64,000 nucleotides of DNA from Arthrobacter antioxidans (GCF_023100725.1 NZ_CP095501.1:2480001-2544000); one strand, 5' to 3'. Positions 1-11,966 are shown, numbered from the stretch's first letter. The notes: generated from the sequence alone by a model not told the origin. A program made the numbers and translations.

Positions 1-19
1 GCACAGTAAGGACTATCGA

Positions 20-1804
20 ATGCGTAATAAGCGCACATTGACGCTCGCCGCACTGTCCATCGGGGCGCTCACACTGAGCGCCTGTGGATCGGCGGGCGGG
101 ACCACCGCGGCTCCGGCCTCGGACAGTGCCGAGGAGAACCTGGCGACGACGATCAACATCGCGATCAGCCAGGCCCCGACCGGCTACAACGGCAACACCG
201 CCGCCACGAACTCCGTCTACAACGGCTACATCAGCAACCTGACCACGAGTGGCTTCGCAGCCTTCACGGCGGCCGGAGAGCTGGAGGCCAACCCGGAATT
301 CGGCAGCTACGAGAAGATCAGCGACGACCCGCTGACGATCAAATACACCATCAATGACGATGCTGTCTGGTCCGACGGCGTGCCGATCGACTACGACGAC
401 GTCCTGCTCACCTGGGCCGCCATGTCGGGCACGCACCCGAGCGGCGAGAAGGATGCCGAGACGGGCGCCGAGTCGGATCTCTTCCTGGCCTCCTCCACCA
501 ACGGGTTCGCACAGACGGAGATGATCGAGGGCGAGCCCGGCGACAAGGAATTCGAGCTCGTCTTCTCGGAGCCGTATGCCGACTGGGAAGCACTCCTCAC
601 CGGCGACCTCATCATGCCCGCGCACATCGCCGCGGAGCAGGGCGGGCTGTCTCCCGAGGGTGACGGCACCGAGCTCGTCGAGGCCATCAAGGCGACCGAC
701 ATCGCGGCGCTCACGCCCGTCGCCGAGTTCTGGAACAGCGGCTGGGACTACGAAGTGGATCTCCCGACCCTGCCGGACACCGCGCTGCTCCCCTCGTCCG
801 GCCCGTACAAGCTGGACAATGCCACCAACGGCACCCTGACGCTCGTGAAGAACGACCAGTACTGGGGCGACGAGCGGGCCGGCAAGACCGACACCATCGT
901 CTTCAAGACCATCGTCGACGAGGAGGCCGTCCAGGCGCTCCAGAACGGCGACGTGGACGTCATCGACCCCTCCAGCCCCACCGTCGACACCAAGGCCGCC
1001 CTCGAGCAGATCGGCGAGACCGTCGCGGTCGACACCGGGACGTCGCTGACCTTCTCGCACCTGGATCTCGACCAGCGCCCCGGCGCCGTCTTCGAGGACG
1101 TCAAGGTCCGCCAGGCCTTCAATGCCTGCACGCCCCGCGCGGACATGGTCGACAAGTTCGTGACCCCGATCGATCCCGAGGGGACGGTCATGAACCTGCG
1201 CGAGTACCAGCCCGGACAGCCCGATTACGACACGGTCCTCGACGGCGCTCCCGCCGCACAGGGTGACGGTGCCGCGGACATCGAGGGTGCCAAGGCCCTG
1301 CTCGCCGAAGCCGGCAAGACCGAGCCCGTCAAGGTGTCCCTGATGTACGCGTCCACGAGCCAGCTCCGCGCCGACATGGTGGCACTCATCAAGGACTCCT
1401 GCGACAAGGCAGGGTTCGAGATCATCCCGCAGCCCGAGGCCGAGTGGAGCGCCAAGCTCTCACAGCCCGGCGCCTGGGATGCCGTGCTGTTCGCCTGGGC
1501 CGGATCCGGCCTCGTCGCCTCCGGCGAGTCCATCTACGTCTCCGGTGGCGAGCAGAACTTCGGCGGCTACGCCGATGAGGAAGTCGACCGCCTCTGGAGC
1601 GAGATCGCGACCACGACGGAGGCCGACGAGGTCCCCGCGCTGAAGACCGAACTCGAGCAGCGCCTCGCGGAGACGCAGTACAACGTGGTGCTCTACGCGA
1701 ACGCCGACATCATCGGGTACTCCTCGAAGCTCGACGGCGTCGAGATGAACCCGACGCAGACCGGCATCACCTGGAATGCCTACAGCTGGACGAAGCAGAA
1801 CTGA
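20..1804 (+). CDS. ABC transporter substrate-binding lipoprotein, peptide/SBP family 5
   Basis: A 594-residue extracytoplasmic binding protein expected to capture oligopeptides or a similar solute and hand it to the permeases encoded next. The N-terminus is a lipoprotein signal: basic start, hydrophobic core, then lipobox LSAC near residue 22, so the mature protein should be lipid-anchored. Length and overall layout match SBP family 5 (DppA/OppA). The ATG is preceded by AAGGA with 7-base spacing. It is the first gene of a four-gene plus-strand operon (binding protein, permease, permease, double ATPase). The substrate cannot be read from sequence. The promoter lies outside the window. Confidence 0.93.
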   Translation: MRNKRTLTLAALSIGALTLSACGSAGGTTAAPASDSAEENLATTINIAISQAPTGYNGNTAATNSVYNGYISNLTTSGFAAFTAAGELEANPEFGSYEKISDDPLTIKYTINDDAVWSDGVPIDYDDVLLTWAAMSGTHPSGEKDAETGAESDLFLASSTNGFAQTEMIEGEPGDKEFELVFSEPYADWEALLTGDLIMPAHIAAEQGGLSPEGDGTELVEAIKATDIAALTPVAEFWNSGWDYEVDLPTLPDTALLPSSGPYKLDNATNGTLTLVKNDQYWGDERAGKTDTIVFKTIVDEEAVQALQNGDVDVIDPSSPTVDTKAALEQIGETVAVDTGTSLTFSHLDLDQRPGAVFEDVKVRQAFNACTPRADMVDKFVTPIDPEGTVMNLREYQPGQPDYDTVLDGAPAAQGDGAADIEGAKALLAEAGKTEPVKVSLMYASTSQLRADMVALIKDSCDKAGFEIIPQPEAEWSAKLSQPGAWDAVLFAWAGSGLVASGESIYVSGGEQNFGGYADEEVDRLWSEIATTTEADEVPALKTELEQRLAETQYNVVLYANADIIGYSSKLDGVEMNPTQTGITWNAYSWTKQN

Positions 1805-1906
1805 TTGCAGCCTTCCGCTGACGCATGAGGACGGGCAGGCCCGCGGGCCTGCCCGTCCTTGTGCCCGGCACCGCGACAGCCTGCACCGTTTCCAAGGAGC
1901 CCCCAC

Positions 1907-3439
1907 GTGTTCTACTTCATCGCCAAGCGAACGATCATCTCGTTCTTCATCATGCTCGCAGCGACCACGCTGATGTATTTCCTCACCATCTCGTCGGGCG
2001 ACCCCTTCGAAGACCTCGGTGAAGCCAGCGGTCCGGAGAAGGAGGCGACCATCGCCGCCCGCACGGCCGCCATGAACCTCGACGTGCCGCCCATCCCCCG
2101 CTACTTCCTCTGGCTGAAGGAGGTGGGTCACTGCATCGTCCCCGGCGGCGTGAGCTGCACCCTCGGCCTGGACCGCTCCGGTGCCGCGGTCCTCCCCCAG
2201 CTCGAGAACGCGATGGGCTCGACGCTGCGCCTCGTCGTCGTGGCCACGGTCCTCGCCCTCGTGCTCGGCGTGATCGTCGGGATCGTGACGGCGATCCGCC
2301 AGTACAGCGTCTTCGACTACTCCGTCACCTTCATCTCCTTCCTGCTGTTCTCCCTGCCCCTGTTCTGGCTCTCCACCCTGCTCAAGCAGTACCTGGCGAT
2401 CGACCTCAACACGTGGCTGGCAAATCCGCAGTTCTCCTATCTCGCGATCGCCCTGATAGGCGTGATCGCCGGCGTCATCTGGGCGGTCGTCGTCGGTGGC
2501 GACCGCAGGCGCCGGCTCACCGTCTTCGGCGTCGCTGCCACGGCCACCGCCGTCGCGCTCTACCTCCTCCTCGTCACCGGCTGGTTCGTCAACCCGGGCC
2601 TCGGTGTCGTCGGCATGCTGGTTTCCGCCGCGGGCATCGCGGTCCTCTGGACGGCCCTCCTCGCGGGCTTCCGCCGTCGGCGCGTCCTGAACGCCGCCCT
2701 CGCGGCCGCCGGTGTCAGCTTCCTCGGCTACGTCGTCTCACTCTTCGTCTTCGACGAGCCGAACTGGCTCGTCGTGGTGGGCCTCGTGGTCGTCACGGCG
2801 GTGCTCGCCTACGTCGTCGCCGGCGTGGTCGGCGGCCCGTTCCGCGCCCAGGCCGCGAAGATCGGGGCCGTCATCGCCGTGTCGGTGGGCCTGCTGATCG
2901 TGCTGGACCGCCTCCTCCAGGCCTACCCGACCCTGTCGGCCAAGGCGGGCGGACGGCCCATCCCCACTACCGGCTCGCAGTCGGCCAACCTGGCGGGCAC
3001 GTTCTGGGAGATCAACCTCGACTACGCGCTGCACCTGATCCTGCCGACCATCGCGCTGACGCTCATCTCGTTCGCCACCTACACCCGGTACACGAGGGCC
3101 AGCCAGCTCGACGTCATGAACCAGGACTACATCCGCACCGCGCGGGCCAAGGGCCTCAGCGAGCGCACCGTCCTCGTCAAGCACGCGTTCCGCAACGCGA
3201 TGATCCCGATCACCACGCTGATGGCGTTCGACTTCGCAGGCGTCCTCGGCGGCGCCGTCATCACGGAGCAGGTCTTCGGCTGGAACGGCATGGGCAAGAT
3301 GTTCGTGGACGGCATCAACCACGTGGATCCCGGGCCCGTCATGGCCTTCTTCCTCGTCGTCGGTACCGCCGCGGTCCTCTTCAACATGCTCGCCGACATC
3401 GCCTACGCGTTCCTCGACCCGCGCATCACCCTGAGCTAG
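1907..3439 (+). CDS. ABC transporter permease, DppB/OppB type, with an extra membrane insert
   Basis: Inner-membrane subunit of the peptide-type importer. The open frame begins earlier, but the GTG at 1907 has AAGGAG seven bases upstream and begins the usual amphipathic N-terminus followed by a first membrane helix, so it is chosen (510 residues). The C-terminal part has the BPD_transp_1 features: a tyrosine-rich stretch around YTRYTRAS, an EAA-like loop (YIRTARAKGLSERTVLVKHA) and the final helices. DppB proteins are usually about 310-340 residues. Here roughly 170-190 residues (about nt 2400-2990) with several extra hydrophobic segments sit where a short periplasmic loop is expected. The next permease follows after 9 bases. 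Confidence 0.9.
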   Translation: MFYFIAKRTIISFFIMLAATTLMYFLTISSGDPFEDLGEASGPEKEATIAARTAAMNLDVPPIPRYFLWLKEVGHCIVPGGVSCTLGLDRSGAAVLPQLENAMGSTLRLVVVATVLALVLGVIVGIVTAIRQYSVFDYSVTFISFLLFSLPLFWLSTLLKQYLAIDLNTWLANPQFSYLAIALIGVIAGVIWAVVVGGDRRRRLTVFGVAATATAVALYLLLVTGWFVNPGLGVVGMLVSAAGIAVLWTALLAGFRRRRVLNAALAAAGVSFLGYVVSLFVFDEPNWLVVVGLVVVTAVLAYVVAGVVGGPFRAQAAKIGAVIAVSVGLLIVLDRLLQAYPTLSAKAGGRPIPTTGSQSANLAGTFWEINLDYALHLILPTIALTLISFATYTRYTRASQLDVMNQDYIRTARAKGLSERTVLVKHAFRNAMIPITTLMAFDFAGVLGGAVITEQVFGWNGMGKMFVDGINHVDPGPVMAFFLVVGTAAVLFNMLADIAYAFLDPRITLS

Positions 3440-3448
3440 GACCCGATC

Positions 3449-4482
3449 ATGAGCAATCACCAGAACCCGCGGGACGATTCCCGCCCGTCGGTCGAATTGT
3501 CCGAGATGACCCTGCAGAGCCAGGACACGGACATCGCCACGGCCATCCCCACCCGTGAGCAGACCGACCGCATCCGGACCACGGAGGCGAAGAGCCAGGG
3601 GCGCCTCATCCGGGAACGCTTCTTCCGGCACAAGGGCGCCCTCGCCGGCATCGCGCTGCTCGTGCTGATCTTCCTCCTCGCGTTCACCTCGATCGGCTTC
3701 GCGGGCATCCCCGGGTGGTGGAACAAGGACTACGACGTCCTCGCGGACCGGTTCAACGAGGGCAAGCCCACCCTGACGCTGTGGCCGTTCAGCCTGGGCG
3801 AGCACCCGTTCGGCCAGGACGTGCTGGGCCGCGACTACTTCGCCCTGACGATGCGCGGCATCCAGACCTCGCTGATCATCGCGTTCATCGTCGGCATCGT
3901 GGCCATGGTCATCGGCACCACGGTGGGCGCCGTCGCCGGCTACTTCCGCGGCTGGACCGAAGCCTTCCTCATGCGCATCACCGACGTCGTCATCACCATC
4001 CCCACCGTCGTCATCGCGGCCGCGGTCGCGGGCATCGTGGCCGAATACGGCATCATCCCCTTCGCCGTCTTCCTCGGCCTCGTGACCTGGACCGGCCTCG
4101 CGCGCCTGGTCCGCGGCGAGTTCCTGTCCCTGCGCGAGAAGGAGTTCGTGGAGTCCGCGAAGTCGGTCGGGGCGAGTTCGGCGCGCATCATCTTCCGCCA
4201 CATCCTGCCCAACACGGTGGGCGTGATCATCGTCTCGACGACGCTCGCCATCTCCGGGGCCATCCTCCTCGAGACCGCCCTCAGCTACCTGGGCCTCGGC
4301 GTCACGGCGCCGGACACCTCCCTCGGCAAGGCCATCAACGACAACCGCTCCGCCCTCACGGTCCGGCCGTGGCTGTTCCTGTGGCCCGGCGCCTTCATCA
4401 TCGGCATCGCCCTCGCCGTCAACTTCATCGGTGACGGCCTGCGCGACGCGTTCGATCCCAAGCAGACAAGGGTGAAGCAGTA

Positions 4483-4483
<1 letters not shown>
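3449..4483 (+). CDS. ABC transporter permease, DppC/OppC type
   Basis: Second membrane subunit of the importer, 344 residues, normal for DppC/OppC. A hydrophilic N-terminal tail of about 55 residues is followed by the N-terminal helix of the OppC_N domain, the phrase GQDVLGRDYFAL typical of this subunit, and a BPD_transp_1 domain with the EAA loop (FVESAKSVGASSARIIFRHI). Its stop TAA shares one base with the ATG of the ATPase gene (TAATG), indicating translational coupling. Together with the preceding permease it should form the heterodimeric channel. Confidence 0.93.
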
Positions 4484-6264
<1,781 letters not shown>

Positions 6265-6293
6265 CAGCTCCTCGCGGAGCAGAACCCTGCACG

Positions 6294-6333
6294 ACGACGA
6301 AGGACCCCTCCAAGCGGAGGGGTCCTTCGTCGT
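6294..6333. terminator. Bidirectional intrinsic terminator
   Basis: A perfect 18-bp inverted repeat (6294-6311 with 6316-6333) around a 4-base AAGC loop. It lies between the 3' end of the importer operon and the 3' end of the convergent oxidoreductase gene. There is no long T tract, as is usual in high-GC genomes. Confidence 0.88.
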
Positions 6334-6349
6334 CCGGGGGTGGTGCCGC

Positions 6350-7315
6350 TCAGTGGCGGAAGACGATCTTCCCGAACAGCTCGCCGTCGAGCATGCGCTG
6401 GAAACCCTGGGCGGCGTCGTCGAGCGGGAGGACGGCGTCGATGACGGGCCGCACCCCGGTGGCCACGAGGAAGCGCGTCAGCCGGATCAGCTCGTCCCGC
6501 GTGCCCATCGTGGAGCCCAGCACGCGCAGCTGCAGGAAGAACACCCGGTTGAGGTCCGCCGAGGGTGCCGCGCCGCTCGTCGCGCCGCATGTGACCACCG
6601 TGCCGCCCGGTACGAGGGATTTCAGGGAGTGGGCCCAGGTGGCCTCGCCCACGGAGTCGAAGACGACGTCGACGCGCTCGGGCAGGCGGGCGCCGGCGTC
6701 GAAGGCCTGCTCGGCCCCGAGTTCGAGGGCCCGCTGCCGCTTCTGCCCGCTGCGGCTCGTCGCCCACACCCGGTAGCCGGCCGCCGAGGCGAGCGCGATC
6801 AGGGCCGAAGCGACCCCGCCCCCCGCCCCCTGGACGAGCACCGTGGACCCGGGCGCCGCGGGTGAGACCGTGAACAGCATGCGGTACGCCGTCAGCCACG
6901 CGGTGGGCAGGCAGGCCGCCTCCTCGAAGGACAGCTCCGCCGGCTTGGGCACCAGGTTGCGCGCGGGGACCCAGACGTAGTCGGCCATGGTGCCGGGGTG
7001 GCGTTCCGAGAGCAGGGAACGCTTCGGGTCGAGGGTCTCGTCGCCGCGCCAGCCGTCCGAGGAGACGACCCCGTGCACGATCACCTCGTTGCCGTCGTCG
7101 TCGATCCCCGCCGCGTCGCAGCCGAGGACCATCGGCAGGCGGTCCTCCGGCAGCCCGACGCCCTTCAGCGACCACAGGTCGTGGTGGTTCAGGCAGGAGG
7201 CCATCACCTTCACCCGCACGAAGCCCTCGGGCGCGTCGGGGACGTCCAGGTCACCGACGGTGAGGCCGGCGAGGGGTGTGTCCGCGGACTGGGTTGCTGC
7301 GTAGGCGGCGCGCAT
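6350..7315 (-). CDS. Zinc-binding dehydrogenase / quinone oxidoreductase, MDR superfamily
   Basis: A 321-residue medium-chain dehydrogenase/reductase. An N-terminal GroES-like substrate domain contains SCLNHHDLW and LGCDAAG. It is followed by a Rossmann NAD(P)-binding domain with the glycine-rich loop VQGAGGGVASA. There is no structural-zinc cysteine lobe, so it resembles the short YogA/quinone-oxidoreductase branch. The chosen ATG at 7315 has AAGGAG 8 bases upstream; an overlapping out-of-frame ATG four bases earlier is ignored. Substrate is unknown. The gene is monocistronic and converges on the peptide importer. Confidence 0.86.
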   Translation of the reverse strand: MRAAYAATQSADTPLAGLTVGDLDVPDAPEGFVRVKVMASCLNHHDLWSLKGVGLPEDRLPMVLGCDAAGIDDDGNEVIVHGVVSSDGWRGDETLDPKRSLLSERHPGTMADYVWVPARNLVPKPAELSFEEAACLPTAWLTAYRMLFTVSPAAPGSTVLVQGAGGGVASALIALASAAGYRVWATSRSGQKRQRALELGAEQAFDAGARLPERVDVVFDSVGEATWAHSLKSLVPGGTVVTCGATSGAAPSADLNRVFFLQLRVLGSTMGTRDELIRLTRFLVATGVRPVIDAVLPLDDAAQGFQRMLDGELFGKIVFRH

Positions 7316-7447
7316 GCATGATCTCCTTCGATGACGGATGGTCCCCCAATCCTAGGCGGCGGGCTGTTTAGGCGACGCCCGTGGCCGTGTGGGAGACTTG
7401 GGTGCAGTTCTGCACGACTACAGAGCCTGAAGAAGAAGGAGGCAGCC

Positions 7448-7522
7448 ATGAGCAAGCGAGCACGCAAGCGTCGCGACCGGAAGCGTGGTGGCGCAAACCA
7501 CGGTAAGCGCCCCAACACCTGA
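7448..7522 (+). CDS. Ribosomal protein bL37 (24 residues)
   Basis: A 24-residue, extremely basic peptide beginning MSKRARKRRDRKR and ending NHGKRPNT. This matches my recollection of the small actinobacterial large-subunit protein bL37 described from mycobacterial ribosome structures. The ATG has a near-perfect AAGGAGG 5 bases upstream, and a strong terminator follows at 7564, so it is a complete, well-expressed mini-gene. A longer in-frame extension upstream lacks a ribosome site and is rejected. A neighbouring sigR/rsrA locus is the usual setting in actinobacteria. Confidence 0.85.
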   Translation: MSKRARKRRDRKRGGANHGKRPNT

Positions 7523-7563
7523 GTCCAGGCGTACAGAGCGTCCTCGACATCCGAGGATGCACG

Positions 7564-7603
7564 CACAGAACCTCCGGCCCCTGAAGGGACCGGAGGTTCT
7601 GTG
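7564..7603 (+). terminator. Intrinsic terminator after bL37 gene
   Basis: A 14-bp perfect stem (7564-7577 with 7590-7603) with a 12-base loop, 41 bases after the bL37 stop codon. It could also serve the convergent rsrA transcript. Confidence 0.8.
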
Positions 7604-7664
7604 TTGATCGGGTTCTGTGTCGATCAGGTTCTGTGTCTACAGCATGCTGCGATCTGCTGCGCCG

Positions 7665-7925
7665 TCAGTGGTCCACGGTCTTGAGGTGGCTGATCCGGTC
7701 GAGGATGCTCGCCTTGAGGGTCGACGGCGCCACCTCGGTGCAGGACCGCTTCACGACAGACCTGATGACGCACTCGAGGTCATGCTCCTCGGCGCACTGC
7801 GGGCAGTCGTTGAGGTGGTCCTTGATCTCCACGAGGTCCTGGTGGGACAGTGCACCGTCCAGGTATTCGTACAGCCGCTCGATCCTCGCGTCGGCGCAGT
7901 CGCCCATGTTCCCGCAATCGCTCAT
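7665..7925 (-). CDS. rsrA: Redox-sensing zinc anti-sigma factor RsrA
   Basis: An 86-residue cytoplasmic protein of the ZAS family that binds SigR and releases it on disulphide stress. The zinc ligands are in the expected register: Cys10, then His37-x3-Cys41-x2-Cys44 (motif HLNDCPQC). In RsrA the cysteines form a disulphide on oxidation, expelling zinc. The ATG overlaps the sigR stop by four bases (ATGA), giving coupled synthesis of sigma and anti-sigma. No separate promoter is seen. Confidence 0.93.
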   Translation of the reverse strand: MSDCGNMGDCADARIERLYEYLDGALSHQDLVEIKDHLNDCPQCAEEHDLECVIRSVVKRSCTEVAPSTLKASILDRISHLKTVDH

Positions 7926-8617
7926 TTCTCCATCTCCTCTTCCTTGCCCTTCGTGCCCGCTGCGACCTTGGCCTTCGCGCCAGCTCCGGTGCTGGCGCCG
8001 AGCCCGCGATCGCGTGCATACTCGGCGAGATGCTCGCGGAGCAGCTTGCGGCCGCGGTGCAGCCGGGACATGACGGTCCCGATGGGCGTGTTCATGATTT
8101 CTGAGATCTCTTTGTATGCGAAGCCCTCGACGTCCGAGAAGTACACCGCGAGCCTGAATTCCTCGGGGATCGCCTGGAGCGCGTCCTTGACGTCCGAATC
8201 GGGCAGGTGGTCGAGCGCCTCGACCTCGGCCGAGCGGAGCCCCAGGGAGGTGTGCTCGGCGGCCTTGGCGAGCTGCCAGTCCTCGATGGTGTCCGAGTGC
8301 GACTGCAGGGGCTCGCGCTGCCTCTTCCGGTACAGGTTGATGTAGGTGTTGGTGAGGATGCGGTACAGCCACGCCTTCAGGTTGGTACCCGGCTTGTACT
8401 GGTGGAAGGCCGAGAACGCCTTGGTGTAGGCCTCCTGCACCAGGTCCTCCGCGTCGCTGGGATTGCGGGCCATGCGCATGGCGGCCGAGTAGAGCTGGTC
8501 GACGTACTGCATGGCGTCGCGTTCGAAGCGCGCCTTGCGATCGGCGTCCGACTCCGTCGACACGTCCAACTGTGCGTCTTCGGCCTGGCTGCTGCCTGCG
8601 GGGGCTGTGGTATTCAT
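7922..8617 (-). CDS. sigR: RNA polymerase sigma factor SigR/SigH, ECF group (thiol oxidative stress)
   Basis: An ECF sigma factor directing the thiol-disulphide stress regulon. Region 2 ([17 protein letters not shown], then [12 protein letters not shown]) and region 4 ([20 protein letters not shown], then [16 protein letters not shown]) are intact. A longer open frame exists upstream, but the ATG at 8617 gives 231 residues, close to Streptomyces SigR, and the upstream residues are low-complexity. After region 4 there is a tail of about 35 residues rich in Ala, Gly and Lys. The gene precedes and overlaps rsrA. I looked for the SigR consensus (GGAAT, about 18 bases, GTT) upstream and found no convincing match. 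Confidence 0.93.
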   Translation of the reverse strand: MNTTAPAGSSQAEDAQLDVSTESDADRKARFERDAMQYVDQLYSAAMRMARNPSDAEDLVQEAYTKAFSAFHQYKPGTNLKAWLYRILTNTYINLYRKRQREPLQSHSDTIEDWQLAKAAEHTSLGLRSAEVEALDHLPDSDVKDALQAIPEEFRLAVYFSDVEGFAYKEISEIMNTPIGTVMSRLHRGRKLLREHLAEYARDRGLGASTGAGAKAKVAAGTKGKEEEMEK

Positions 8618-8947
8618 CGTGCTGAAGTCTACGCGCCCCGGGCGTCGCGACGCCGTGATGTCAGGGCGCCGAGGAGACGTCGACAACTGGAAATCCGGTC
8701 TGTCGACCGGCGCGGTCCGTGTCCCTGTCATACCGAATCCCCTTCCTGTTCCGCTGTCCGTTACGCCTGTTCCAACCCCTCCCGGCATCCCCTTATTCCT
8801 GTGCCGTCCCTCCCCGTGCCCGCAACCCCACCCGTCGGCCCGGGTCGCGGATCGTCCCCGGAGGTGGGGCGTGCAAAACTAGAGCCAGCGTGCTTCGTAC
8901 TCGAGAACCCGATGTCCGGCCGACCCGCCGGCAACCAGGAGGCAGTT
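8618..8947. other. Divergent intergenic region between sigR and the DoxX gene
   Basis: About 330 bases separating divergently read genes. It must hold the sigR promoter (minus) and the promoter of the DoxX-aroA-rsgA unit (plus). I see no clear hairpin, riboswitch or coding frame with a ribosome site, and no convincing -10/-35 pair on either strand. Confidence 0.5.
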
Positions 8948-9463
8948 GTGACCCTTGTCCGCGTAATAGCCCGACCCTTGATCGCCAGCAGCTTCGTCGT
9001 GAGCGGCGTCGATCGACTCCGCACCGCGGGTGCCACGGCCCCGCAGCTCAAGCCCGTCCTCACCGGCGTCGCGAAGATCGTCCCCTCGGCCGGCGCGATC
9101 ACCGGCAACGAGAAGCTCGTGGGCCAGGTCCTCGGCGCCACCCAGGTCGGCGCGGCCGTCCTGCTCGGCATCGGCAGGTTCTCCCGGGTGGCAGCGCTGC
9201 TGCTGACGCTCACCACCACGGTGAACGCGCTCGTCGACTACCGTTCGGCCGACGCCTCGAGCCCCGAGGGCAAGAAGGCACGCCGCTCCCAGCTGCTCAA
9301 GAACCTGTCCCTGATCGGCGCCGTCCTGCTCGCCGCCGTCGACACCAACGGACGCCCCGGCATCGCCTGGCGCGCCGAGCACCTCGCGACGGATGCCAGG
9401 AGGCAGCTGAAGAAGGCGGACAAGGCCGTCCGCAAGACCGCGTCCGACGTCGTGGGTTCCTAG
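8948..9463 (+). CDS. DoxX-family membrane protein
   Basis: A 171-residue protein with DoxX-type layout: an N-terminal [16 protein letters not shown] segment, then helices spanning [20 protein letters not shown] and [14 protein letters not shown], a loop, and a last helix [14 protein letters not shown]. The GTG start is fixed by AGGAGG five bases upstream; the ATG at 8911 in the same frame has no such site. DoxX proteins are small membrane partners of redox systems, and in mycobacteria one works with thiol stress enzymes, which fits the sigR neighbourhood. That link is inference. aroA begins 5 bases after the stop. Confidence 0.85.
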   Translation: MTLVRVIARPLIASSFVVSGVDRLRTAGATAPQLKPVLTGVAKIVPSAGAITGNEKLVGQVLGATQVGAAVLLGIGRFSRVAALLLTLTTTVNALVDYRSADASSPEGKKARRSQLLKNLSLIGAVLLAAVDTNGRPGIAWRAEHLATDARRQLKKADKAVRKTASDVVGS

Positions 9464-9468
9464 GCTCC

Positions 9469-10839
9469 ATGGCAGCGTCATCAGGCGGGGCGCCCCACCG
9501 GACCGGGTGGAGGGCGCCCCGCCTGACCCGTCCCGTGGACGCCGACCTCTCGGTCCCCGGCTCCAAGTCCCTCACCAACCGCTATCTCGTGCTCGCCGCC
9601 CTGGCCGACGGCCCGTGCCGCCTGCGCCGCCCCCTGCACTCGCGTGACTCGGCCCTCATGATCGCGGCGCTGCGCTCGCTCGGTGCCGTCATCGAGGAGG
9701 TCCCCGGCGACGGCGACTTCGGCCCGGACCTCCGGGTGATCCCTCTCCAGGACGGCGCGCCGACCTCCCGTGCCGTGGACTGCGGCCTCGCGGGCACTGT
9801 CATGCGCTTCGTACCCCCGCTGGCGGGCCTGGTCTCGGGCACCACCACGTTCGACGGCGATCCCCACGCGCGCCGCCGCCCCATGGGCAGCATCATCGAC
9901 GCCCTCCGGGGCCTCGGCCTCCGGATCGACGACGACGGCGCCGGGTCCCTTCCCTTCACCGTGCAGGGCGAGGGCCACGTCCGCGGCGGCCGCCTGGTCA
10001 TCGACGCCTCCGCGTCCTCGCAGTTCGTGTCGGCGCTGCTGCTCGTCGGCGCGCGCTTCACCGACGGACTGCACCTCGAGCACGTCGGCAAGCCCGTGCC
10101 CAGCCTCGACCACGTCCGCATGACGGTCGAGGCCCTGCGGGCGGTCGGCGTCGCCGTCGACGACTCCGTGCCGAACCACTGGCGCGTCTCCCCCGGCCCG
10201 ATCACCGCGTTCGACGCCGCCGTGGAACCGGACCTCTCCAACGCCGGCCCCTTCCTCGCCGCCGCCGTCGTCACGGGCGGCACCGTCCGCGTGCGGAACT
10301 GGCCCGAGGGCACCACGCAGGTCGGCGACGCCTGGCGGCGCATCCTGCCCCTGATGGGCGCCACGGCCGACCTCGCCGGCGGGGTGCTCACCGTCACCGG
10401 CGGAGCGTCGATCGCCGGCGGGACCTTCGCCGACACCTCCGAGCTCGCCCCCACCGTCGCCGCGCTCTGCGCCCTGGCCACGACGCCGTCGACCCTCACC
10501 GGCATCGCCCACCTCCGCGGGCACGAGACGGACCGGCTCGCGGCGCTCGTCACCGAGATCAACGGGCTCGGCGGGGACGCGGAGGAGACGGCCGACGGCC
10601 TCGTCATCCGGCCGGCACCGCTCCACGGCGGCACGTTCAGCACGTACGACGACCACCGGATGGCCACCGCGGGCGCGATCATCGGCCTCGCCGTGGATGG
10701 CGTGGACGTGGAGAACATCGGCACCACGGCCAAGACGATGCCCGAGTTCCCCGACCTCTGGGCCGCCCTCGCGAGCACCGCGGGCGGACCGGGGTCCAAC
10801 GGCGCGGCGGTCCCCACCGCACCCGTGGCCAGGGCATGA
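9469..10839 (+). CDS. aroA: 3-phosphoshikimate 1-carboxyvinyltransferase (EPSP synthase)
   Basis: Shikimate pathway step 6: transfers enolpyruvyl from PEP to shikimate-3-phosphate. The 456-residue protein has the family markers GSKSLTNR near the N-terminus, a degenerate LAGTVMRF loop, [20 protein letters not shown] and the C-terminal YDDHRMA. The ATG at 9469 follows the DoxX stop by only 5 bases, so the two are probably co-transcribed; a much longer upstream frame is an overlap with the DoxX gene. The last four bases overlap rsgA. In the PEP/glyphosate loop, the position equivalent to E. coli Pro101 appears to be Phe. Confidence 0.95.
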   Translation: MAASSGGAPHRTGWRAPRLTRPVDADLSVPGSKSLTNRYLVLAALADGPCRLRRPLHSRDSALMIAALRSLGAVIEEVPGDGDFGPDLRVIPLQDGAPTSRAVDCGLAGTVMRFVPPLAGLVSGTTTFDGDPHARRRPMGSIIDALRGLGLRIDDDGAGSLPFTVQGEGHVRGGRLVIDASASSQFVSALLLVGARFTDGLHLEHVGKPVPSLDHVRMTVEALRAVGVAVDDSVPNHWRVSPGPITAFDAAVEPDLSNAGPFLAAAVVTGGTVRVRNWPEGTTQVGDAWRRILPLMGATADLAGGVLTVTGGASIAGGTFADTSELAPTVAALCALATTPSTLTGIAHLRGHETDRLAALVTEINGLGGDAEETADGLVIRPAPLHGGTFSTYDDHRMATAGAIIGLAVDGVDVENIGTTAKTMPEFPDLWAALASTAGGPGSNGAAVPTAPVARA

Positions 10840-11966
10840 GCGAGACCGGCAACCGCCGCGGCTCGCGGGCATGGGACGAATCCGATGTGCGCATCCGCCC
10901 CAACAAGAAGGGGACCCGCCCGCGCACCAAGAACCGTCCGGCCTACGACGACGCCGTGACGGGCCGCGTCGTCACGGTCGACCGCGGGCGGTACACCACG
11001 GTGGTCGACGAGGGCACGCCCGACGAGCGGACGGTCATCGCCGCGCGGGCCCGCGAACTGCGCCGCAACGCCGTCGTCGCCGGCGACCTCGTGGCCCTCG
11101 TCGGTGACCTCTCGGGCGGCCCCGACTCCCTCGCGCGCCTCGTGCGCATCGAGGAACGGACCACGGTCCTGCGCAGGAGCGCGGACGACACCGACCCGGT
11201 GGAGCGCGTGGTGGTCGCCAACGCGGACCAGCTCGTGATCGTCGTCGCGGCTGCCAACCCCGAGCCGAGGACGGGCTTCATCGACCGGGCGCTCGTCGCC
11301 GCCTACGACGCCGGGATCGAACCCCTGCTGTGCATCACCAAGGCCGATCTCCGGGATCCCGCTCCCCTGCTCGCGAACTACGAGCACCTGGACCTCCGCG
11401 TCATCATCAGCAGGACGGACGACGCCGTGGGCATCGCCGCCACCTCCGACGACGGCGAGTCGGCGCACCTGTCCACCGCCGCCGTCGACGCCCTGAGGGA
11501 GGAGCTCGACGGGCAGGTGAGCGTGCTGCTCGGCCACTCCGGCGTCGGCAAGTCCACCATGGTCAACGCCCTGACGGGATCCACGCGCGCCACGGGCGGT
11601 GTGAACGCGGTGACGGGCAGGGGGCGCCACACCTCGTCCTCGGCACTCGCCCTGAAGGCCGCTGATGCCGCGCCCGGCACCTGGATCATTGACACGCCCG
11701 GCATCCGGTCCTTCGGGCTCGCGCACGTGGAGGCGGACAGGATCCTCAAGGCGTTCCCCGACCTGGAACCCGGGACCGAGCGCTGCGAGCGTGGCTGCCG
11801 GCACGACGACCACGCCGTCGGGTGCGGCCTGGACAGCTACGTGGCAGAGGGCCTCGCGGGCGACTCCGGCCCCGTGCGCCTGGCCTCCCTGCGGCGCCTG
11901 CTCAGCGCCGGGACGGCCGAGGCGCGAGGCAGCTCACACGACGCCAAGGAACTCGGACACCAGTGA
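10836..11966 (+). CDS. rsgA: Ribosome small subunit-dependent GTPase RsgA
   Basis: A circularly permuted GTPase acting late in 30S maturation. Domains in order: an N-terminal OB fold (about residues 40-110), then the GTPase with motifs in permuted order, G4 TKAD, then G1 GHSGVGKST, then G3 DTPG, and a C-terminal zinc-binding region with [16 protein letters not shown]. At 376 residues it is longer than E. coli RsgA because of a basic N-terminal extension ([17 protein letters not shown]). The ATG overlaps the aroA stop (ATGA), as seen in other actinobacteria. Confidence 0.94.
   Translation: MSETGNRRGSRAWDESDVRIRPNKKGTRPRTKNRPAYDDAVTGRVVTVDRGRYTTVVDEGTPDERTVIAARARELRRNAVVAGDLVALVGDLSGGPDSLARLVRIEERTTVLRRSADDTDPVERVVVANADQLVIVVAAANPEPRTGFIDRALVAAYDAGIEPLLCITKADLRDPAPLLANYEHLDLRVIISRTDDAVGIAATSDDGESAHLSTAAVDALREELDGQVSVLLGHSGVGKSTMVNALTGSTRATGGVNAVTGRGRHTSSSALALKAADAAPGTWIIDTPGIRSFGLAHVEADRILKAFPDLEPGTERCERGCRHDDHAVGCGLDSYVAEGLAGDSGPVRLASLRRLLSAGTAEARGSSHDAKELGHQ

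Noticed and set aside
8618..8760. SigR autoregulatory promoter
   Set aside because: GGAA/GGGAT-like bases are present but no GTT at the required distance on the sigR strand.
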